NCBI GenBank assembly: GCA_003513845.1
Contig: DOTB01000018.1
Span: forward strand, 1-6,981
Direction of reading: 5' to 3'
Length of the DNA: 6,981 nucleotides
From: Candidatus Atribacteria bacterium
GTDB taxonomy: Bacteria > Atribacterota > Phoenicimicrobiia > Phoenicimicrobiales > Phoenicimicrobiaceae
Of the stretch, positions 6,164-6,981 are shown piece after piece; the stretch's first letter is position 1; every line of letters starts with the position of its first letter. Both the position numbers and the translations under genes were made by a program. A model generated the notes under the pieces. That model saw only the letters and a list, made by a program, of their open reading frames with translations, had not been told where the DNA came from and ran no database searches.

Positions 6164-6244
6164 CTATTGGAGGAAAGGTAAAGTATATTTATGCCTATCA
6201 TCTAACAAAAATGAAAATATAGACCCTTTTTTGATTTTTTTCAA
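6164..6244 (-). pseudogene. Short TTG-started reading frame behind a strong ribosome site, probable gene remnant
   Basis: Directly after the hsdS remnant (29 bases) the minus strand has AGGGAGGT (6253-6260) and, 8 bases later, a TTG at 6244. The frame encodes 26 residues beginning MKKIKKGSIFSFLLDD and stops at TAG (6164-6166), preceded by a CAA codon. The same frame stays open for another 33 codons after that TAG, to a TAA at 6062-6064, so a single nonsense change could have shortened a protein of about 60 residues. I do not recognise the product. The opening KGSIFSFLLDD loosely recalls the N-terminus of Imm26-type domains, but that is too short to rely on. It could be a real tiny peptide, a dead start of a former downstream gene of the restriction operon, or chance. 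The ribosome site is the strongest evidence. Confidence 0.35.
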
Positions 6245-6250
6245 CCCCTG

Positions 6251-6260
6251 TCACCTCCCT
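6251..6260 (-). promoter_or_regulatory. Strong Shine-Dalgarno sequence after the hsdS remnant
   Basis: The minus strand reads AGGGAGGTGA, almost the full complement of the 16S rRNA 3' end, with a TTG 8 bases beyond the core. It is one of the best ribosome sites in the window, yet no intact gene of normal length follows. Confidence 0.55.
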
Positions 6261-6273
6261 TTAATGTTGGTGG

Positions 6274-6920
6274 TTATTTGCGAATTTCATCTTCAATTGC
6301 CTTTTCAACTTTTCTTTTTACTTCTTTCCACAATTCTCTTGCTCTCTGTTCTGTTTCATATGATTGTTTAATGAGTAATGAGATTTCTTATTGGACTTTT
6401 TTAGAAAGGACTGGAATATATAAATTTTTAATTTGCTCGGGTTTCCAGTGGGTAATTGTTGATCCTCCAATATCTCTTTTTATCTGTAGCTTCCCGATAA
6501 TTGAATTAATACAAAGGGCTAAATACTCTTTATTAATTTTATTTTCATTAATCTTTAATAGAAAAACACTGCCTGTTGCAATCCGTTTTACGGGTTCCTT
6601 CACCATATAAGCTATTCCTTGCACTATATTTTTAGTTAAAAGAAAATCTCCTACTTTAAGTTTGTAAGGTACTTTGAGTTTTTGGAAGTCGAGTATGAAT
6701 TCCTTAAATTTTGCTATTTTAGAATTATCTTTCAAATATCCCATAAAACTATCATAAGTGGACTGAAAATATTCAGCATCTATACGATGAGCCTTAAATA
6801 TCTTAGCAAGATTAGCAGTATAAGAAAGTTCATATTTTGATTAGAAACCATTTAGCCCCAGTTTTTCTAAAAGAAGGGTTTCAGCTTGTGAATAAACTGC
6901 AATGAACGTTCTAAAAAAGG
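6274..6920 (-). pseudogene. hsdS: Type I restriction-modification specificity subunit (HsdS), decayed 3' half
   Basis: The second target-recognition domain and C-terminal helix of an HsdS protein, which gives a type I restriction-modification complex its DNA sequence specificity. Read in one frame from about 6900 down, it shows YSQAETLLLEKLGL, then after a TAA (6841-6843) SKYELSYTANLAKIFKAHRI and DAEYFQ, then YKLKVGDFLLT, INKEYLALCINSIIGKLQI, GGSTITHWKPEQIKNLYIPV, and after a second TAA (6388-6390) EISLLIKQSYETEQRARELW and a charged helix ending at TAA 6274-6276. Both stops interrupt conserved blocks. Upstream, near 6895-6900, the preceding residues (ERSLQ) lie in another frame, suggesting a frameshift; beyond about 6920 I cannot follow the homology. 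An uninterrupted 118-codon stretch exists at 6388-6744, but its ATG lacks a ribosome site and falls inside the domain. No hsdM or hsdR lies in the window. The family is very sure; loss of function is likely. Confidence 0.88.
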
Positions 6921-6938
6921 ATATGCCGAACTACCTGT

Positions 6939-6969
6939 TTTGCTAATCTACCATTTCTCTTTGCTAATC
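6939..6969. repeat. Short direct repeat, 10 bp twice at 21-bp spacing
   Basis: TTTGCTAATC occurs at 6939-6948 and again at 6960-6969. The 21-bp period is a whole number of codons (minus strand: RLAK…RLAK in one frame). It lies just outside the recognisable hsdS remnant at the window edge, where I identify no gene. Confidence 0.4.
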
Positions 6970-6981
6970 GATAAAGTCTTA

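Noticed and set aside
6278..6610. Plus-strand open frame of 110 codons
   Set aside because: It is antisense to the recognisable HsdS domain and only open because that domain's codons read that way in reverse.
6164..6843. Possible stop-codon recoding: TAA at 6388 and 6841 and TAG at 6164 all stand where Gln could fit
   Set aside because: TAA ends the TPR gene and TAG ends the deacylase and the duplicated secreted protein at natural C-termini, so neither codon is read as Gln. Ordinary nonsense mutations explain the pattern.
1..6981. CRISPR array, tRNA or rRNA genes, insertion-sequence transposase
   Set aside because: No regularly spaced repeats, tRNA-like cloverleaf or transposase motifs were seen on either strand when reading through.

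Overview
The window is AT-rich bacterial DNA with strong Shine-Dalgarno sites (GGAGG, AGGGGG) and ATG/TTG starts. The protein styles (MATE exporter, DraG-like hydrolase, sugar-binding protein, type I restriction specificity subunit, long TPR protein) fit a low-GC anaerobe of the Bacillota/Clostridia, Atribacterota or Thermotogota kind. The sequence alone does not fix the phylum. TAA, TAG and TGA all end intact genes here, so the standard bacterial code applies.

Layout. A plus-strand MATE-family exporter (1-1293, 5' end outside the window) converges on everything else, which is on the minus strand. Its stop is only 11 bp from the end of a complete ADP-ribosylglycohydrolase (1305-2081). Then come a secreted protein of unknown function with a two-fold internal repeat (2221-2943), a broken L-asparaginase-like gene (3041-3397), a ribose-type ABC sugar-binding protein fragment cut at both ends (about 3564-4159), an intact YbaK/ProX-type aminoacyl-tRNA deacylase (4160-4624), an exported protein made almost entirely of eleven TPRs (4739-5995), a short TTG-started reading frame behind a textbook ribosome site (6164-6244), and the decayed 3' half of a type I restriction-modification specificity gene, hsdS (6274 to about 6920).

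How it fits together. There is no coherent operon. The intact genes appear to be separately transcribed: plausible promoters lie directly upstream of the hydrolase, the repeat protein, ybaK and the TPR gene. The other theme is gene decay. Four remnants (asparaginase, sugar-binding protein, hsdS and the short frame after it) lie within about 4 kb, interleaved with intact housekeeping-type genes. The asparaginase remnant and the lesions in hsdS only appear when frames are joined by eye. I did not find a complete novel multi-gene system. The most unusual intact protein is the duplicated secreted one at 2221-2943. The most unusual DNA is the junction near 3534-3640, where a promoter and start codon on one strand run straight into a truncated gene on the other.
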